Source: Aidingimonas lacisalsi
GTDB taxonomy: Bacteria; Pseudomonadota; Gammaproteobacteria; Pseudomonadales; Halomonadaceae
NCBI RefSeq assembly: GCF_008079445.1
Contig: NZ_VRYH01000001.1
Span: 1 to 64,000, forward strand
Reading direction: 5' to 3'
DNA: 64,000 nt
Part shown: piece after piece, positions 62,611 through 64,000 of the stretch
Position numbering within the stretch: the stretch's first letter is position 1
Layout: every line of letters starts with the position of its first letter
Notes under the pieces: model-generated
Told to the model about the DNA's origin: nothing
Database searches by the model: none
What the model saw: only the letters and a program-made list of their open reading frames with translations
Program-made: the position numbers and the translations under genes

Positions 62611-63588
62611 ATGACCAAGCGTATCGTTGCCTTTCGCCGGCTCAAGGAGTCGCAACTCGACCAACTACGACACGAATTCCACGTCGACTATTTCGAACGC
62701 CTCGACAGTGCCGATGATCCAGCATTTCGCCACGCGCTCAGGCAGGCCCATGGACTAGTCGGCGCCGGCCTCAGGATCACTCCGGAGATGCTCGACGACG
62801 CGCCCCGACTGGAAGCCATCGCCAGCATCTCGGTAGGCTATGACAACTATCCGATTGACGAGTTGAACCGTCGCGGCATCCTGCTCTGCAATACACCGGA
62901 TGTGCTCACTGAAACGACGGCCGATACCGGATTTCTGCTCATCATGGCCACCGCGCGCCGTGCCATTGAGTTGGCCGAGTTCATCAAACGCGGTGATTGG
63001 CAGGAGAGCATCGGTGACGCGCAGTTCGGCAGCGATGTCCATGGCAAGACACTCGGCATGATCGGAATGGGACGCATTGGCGCCGCCATCGCTCGCCGTG
63101 GTGCACTGGGTTTCGGCATGAAGGTCCTGTACTCCAATGCCTCCCCCAAGCCGGCCCTCGATGCCGAGCTCGGTGCGGAACATCGTGACATGGACGCCCT
63201 GTTGCAGGAATCCGATTTCGTTTGCGTCACCGTACCGTTAACGGCCGAGACGGAGAGGTTGATAGGCCAACGCGAGTTCGCACGCATGAAGTCGTCTGCC
63301 ATCTTCGTCAACATCGCCCGAGGCAAGGTCGTCGATGAAAGCGCCCTGATCGACGCATTGAATCAAGGGCACATCCACGCCGCCGGCCTCGATGTCTTCG
63401 AGCAGGAACCACTTCCCGACGACTCCCCGCTACCGCACATGGCCAATGTCGTTGCGTTGCCGCACATCGGTTCGGCGACTCATGAAACGCGTACCGCCAT
63501 GGCCCAGCGTGCCGTTGACAACATCCTGCTGGCCTTGAAGGGCGAACGCCCCATCAGCCTGGTCAACGAAAGCGCCTGGAACGGCTGA
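62611..63588 (+). CDS. D-2-hydroxyacid dehydrogenase, GhrB/2-ketogluconate reductase type
   Basis: 325-residue NAD(P)-dependent dehydrogenase. The coenzyme motif GMIGMGRIGAAIARRGALG is near 150, catalytic Arg is in FVNIARGKVVDESAL, Glu in FEQEPLPDDSPL and His in LPHIGSATHETRTAM. The pattern suits glyoxylate/hydroxypyruvate/2-ketogluconate reductase (GhrB) or the phospho-sugar reductase KguD. Next to a keto-sugar-acid kinase, reduction of 2-ketogluconate or its 6-phosphate is likely. AAGGAG precedes the ATG. A GGGGGC/GCCCCC hairpin lies just downstream, at about 63604-63621. Confidence 0.86.
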   Translation: MTKRIVAFRRLKESQLDQLRHEFHVDYFERLDSADDPAFRHALRQAHGLVGAGLRITPEMLDDAPRLEAIASISVGYDNYPIDELNRRGILLCNTPDVLTETTADTGFLLIMATARRAIELAEFIKRGDWQESIGDAQFGSDVHGKTLGMIGMGRIGAAIARRGALGFGMKVLYSNASPKPALDAELGAEHRDMDALLQESDFVCVTVPLTAETERLIGQREFARMKSSAIFVNIARGKVVDESALIDALNQGHIHAAGLDVFEQEPLPDDSPLPHMANVVALPHIGSATHETRTAMAQRAVDNILLALKGERPISLVNESAWNG

Positions 63589-63666
63589 GTTCTTCATGCC
63601 TCGGGGGGCACTACAGCCCCCTCTTAGACTAAAGACGAGTTGGCTCACTTAGCCAGCTCTTCTAGA

Positions 63667-63682
63667 TTTGGATCAATCCAAA
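63667..63682. promoter_or_regulatory. Inverted repeat upstream of the second LacI gene
   Basis: TTTGGAT-CA-ATCCAAA is a 7-2-7 perfect inverted repeat 43 bp before the start codon. It lacks the central CG of most LacI operators, so its regulator is uncertain. Confidence 0.4.
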
Positions 63683-63725
63683 AGAACAACGCAAACTCTG
63701 TTCCCAACGTTCCAACAGGCGATCC

Positions 63726-64000
63726 ATGGCGACCGACAACCCCACGACCAACCGCGACAACGGCAGCGTTACCCTGCAGGACATAGCGGCTCATGCCGGT
63801 GTGTCGCGGTCGACGGTCTCGCTAGTGCTACGAGAGAGCCCGCTGGTGGCTGATGCCACTCGCGACAAGGTGCGTCAAGCGATCAAGACGTTGGGTTATG
63901 TCTATAACCGGGGGGCGGCGGCTCTGCGCAGCAGCCGTACTTCGACGCTCGGCGTGGTCGTCTACGACATCGCCAACCCGTTCTTTGGTGCCATGGTGGC
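63726..64000 (+). CDS. LacI-family transcriptional regulator (partial, cut by window end)
   Basis: The first 91 codons of a LacI-type repressor. HTH VTLQDIAAHAGVSRSTVSLV (about 15-34), hinge YVYNRGAAALRSSRTS, and the start of the effector domain LGVVVYDIANPFFGAMV. The gene continues past 64000. It may control genes to the right or share control of the kinase-dehydrogenase pair. Confidence 0.88.
   Translation, partial: MATDNPTTNRDNGSVTLQDIAAHAGVSRSTVSLVLRESPLVADATRDKVRQAIKTLGYVYNRGAAALRSSRTSTLGVVVYDIANPFFGAMV

Noticed and set aside
1-64000. CRISPR arrays, tRNAs, insertion sequences
   Set aside because: Looked for by eye; no regularly spaced repeats, cloverleaf genes or transposase motifs found. 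Small RNAs cannot be excluded without computation.

Overview
The window reads as a chromosome segment of a moderately halophilic gammaproteobacterium of the Halomonadaceae type (Halomonas or a close relative). The grounds are the housekeeping order metK, tkt, epd, pgk, fba; an SAH riboswitch ahead of ahcY; acidic proteins; and generally GC-rich, Pseudomonas-like coding sequence. This is inferred from gene content and not from a database match.

Layout. 1-272: leader and promoters of an rRNA operon that runs leftwards out of the window. 273-9025: respiratory lactate oxidation (lldD and a large FAD/Fe-S D-lactate dehydrogenase), the FadR-type regulator lldR with two operators, and a DctB/DctD-type two-component system. 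9062-13432: carbonic-anhydrase-like protein, Na+-dependent transporter, oligopeptidase A, YheV zinc ribbon. 13702-18724: a leftward operon for exported sugar oxidation (GMC flavo-Fe-S dehydrogenase, its Tat-exported small subunit, DUF1080 hydrolase, two exported xylose-isomerase-fold proteins) behind a perfect LacI-type palindrome. 19272-22538: TAXI-TRAP transporter. 22609-29014: sodC, metF, an AEC transporter, two small envelope proteins, ahcY with its riboswitch, metK.

29357-50858: the usual metK-tkt | epd-pgk-fba block is split by about 14-16 kb. The intervening DNA holds a leftward ribose-type ABC transporter, an erythritol/threitol-dehydrogenase-like enzyme, a SorC regulator and an RpiB homologue, facing rightward dhaK-dhaL-tal-tkt2, then class I aldolase, two Hsp20 proteins and cidAB. 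The two tkt genes are identical over about 1,979 bases and flank 12.67 kb as direct repeats. The genes fit import of a tetritol, oxidation to erythrulose, phosphorylation by DhaKL, isomerisation to erythrose 4-phosphate by RpiB, and entry into the pentose phosphate pathway through Tal and Tkt.

50905-56159: DeoR regulator, EryA-like FGGY kinase, EryB-like FAD dehydrogenase and EryH-like TPI homologue, which would give a second, phosphorylative tetritol route feeding the same RpiB step; no EryC is present. 56310-60096: cyanase, formate/nitrite-type channel, PP2C-kinase fusion, and a very acidic exported peptide. 60513-64000: a 2-keto(-3-deoxy)gluconate-type kinase and a 2-hydroxyacid dehydrogenase between two LacI regulators, the second cut by the window end.

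I saw no tRNA, CRISPR array, transposase, integrase or clear pseudogene.
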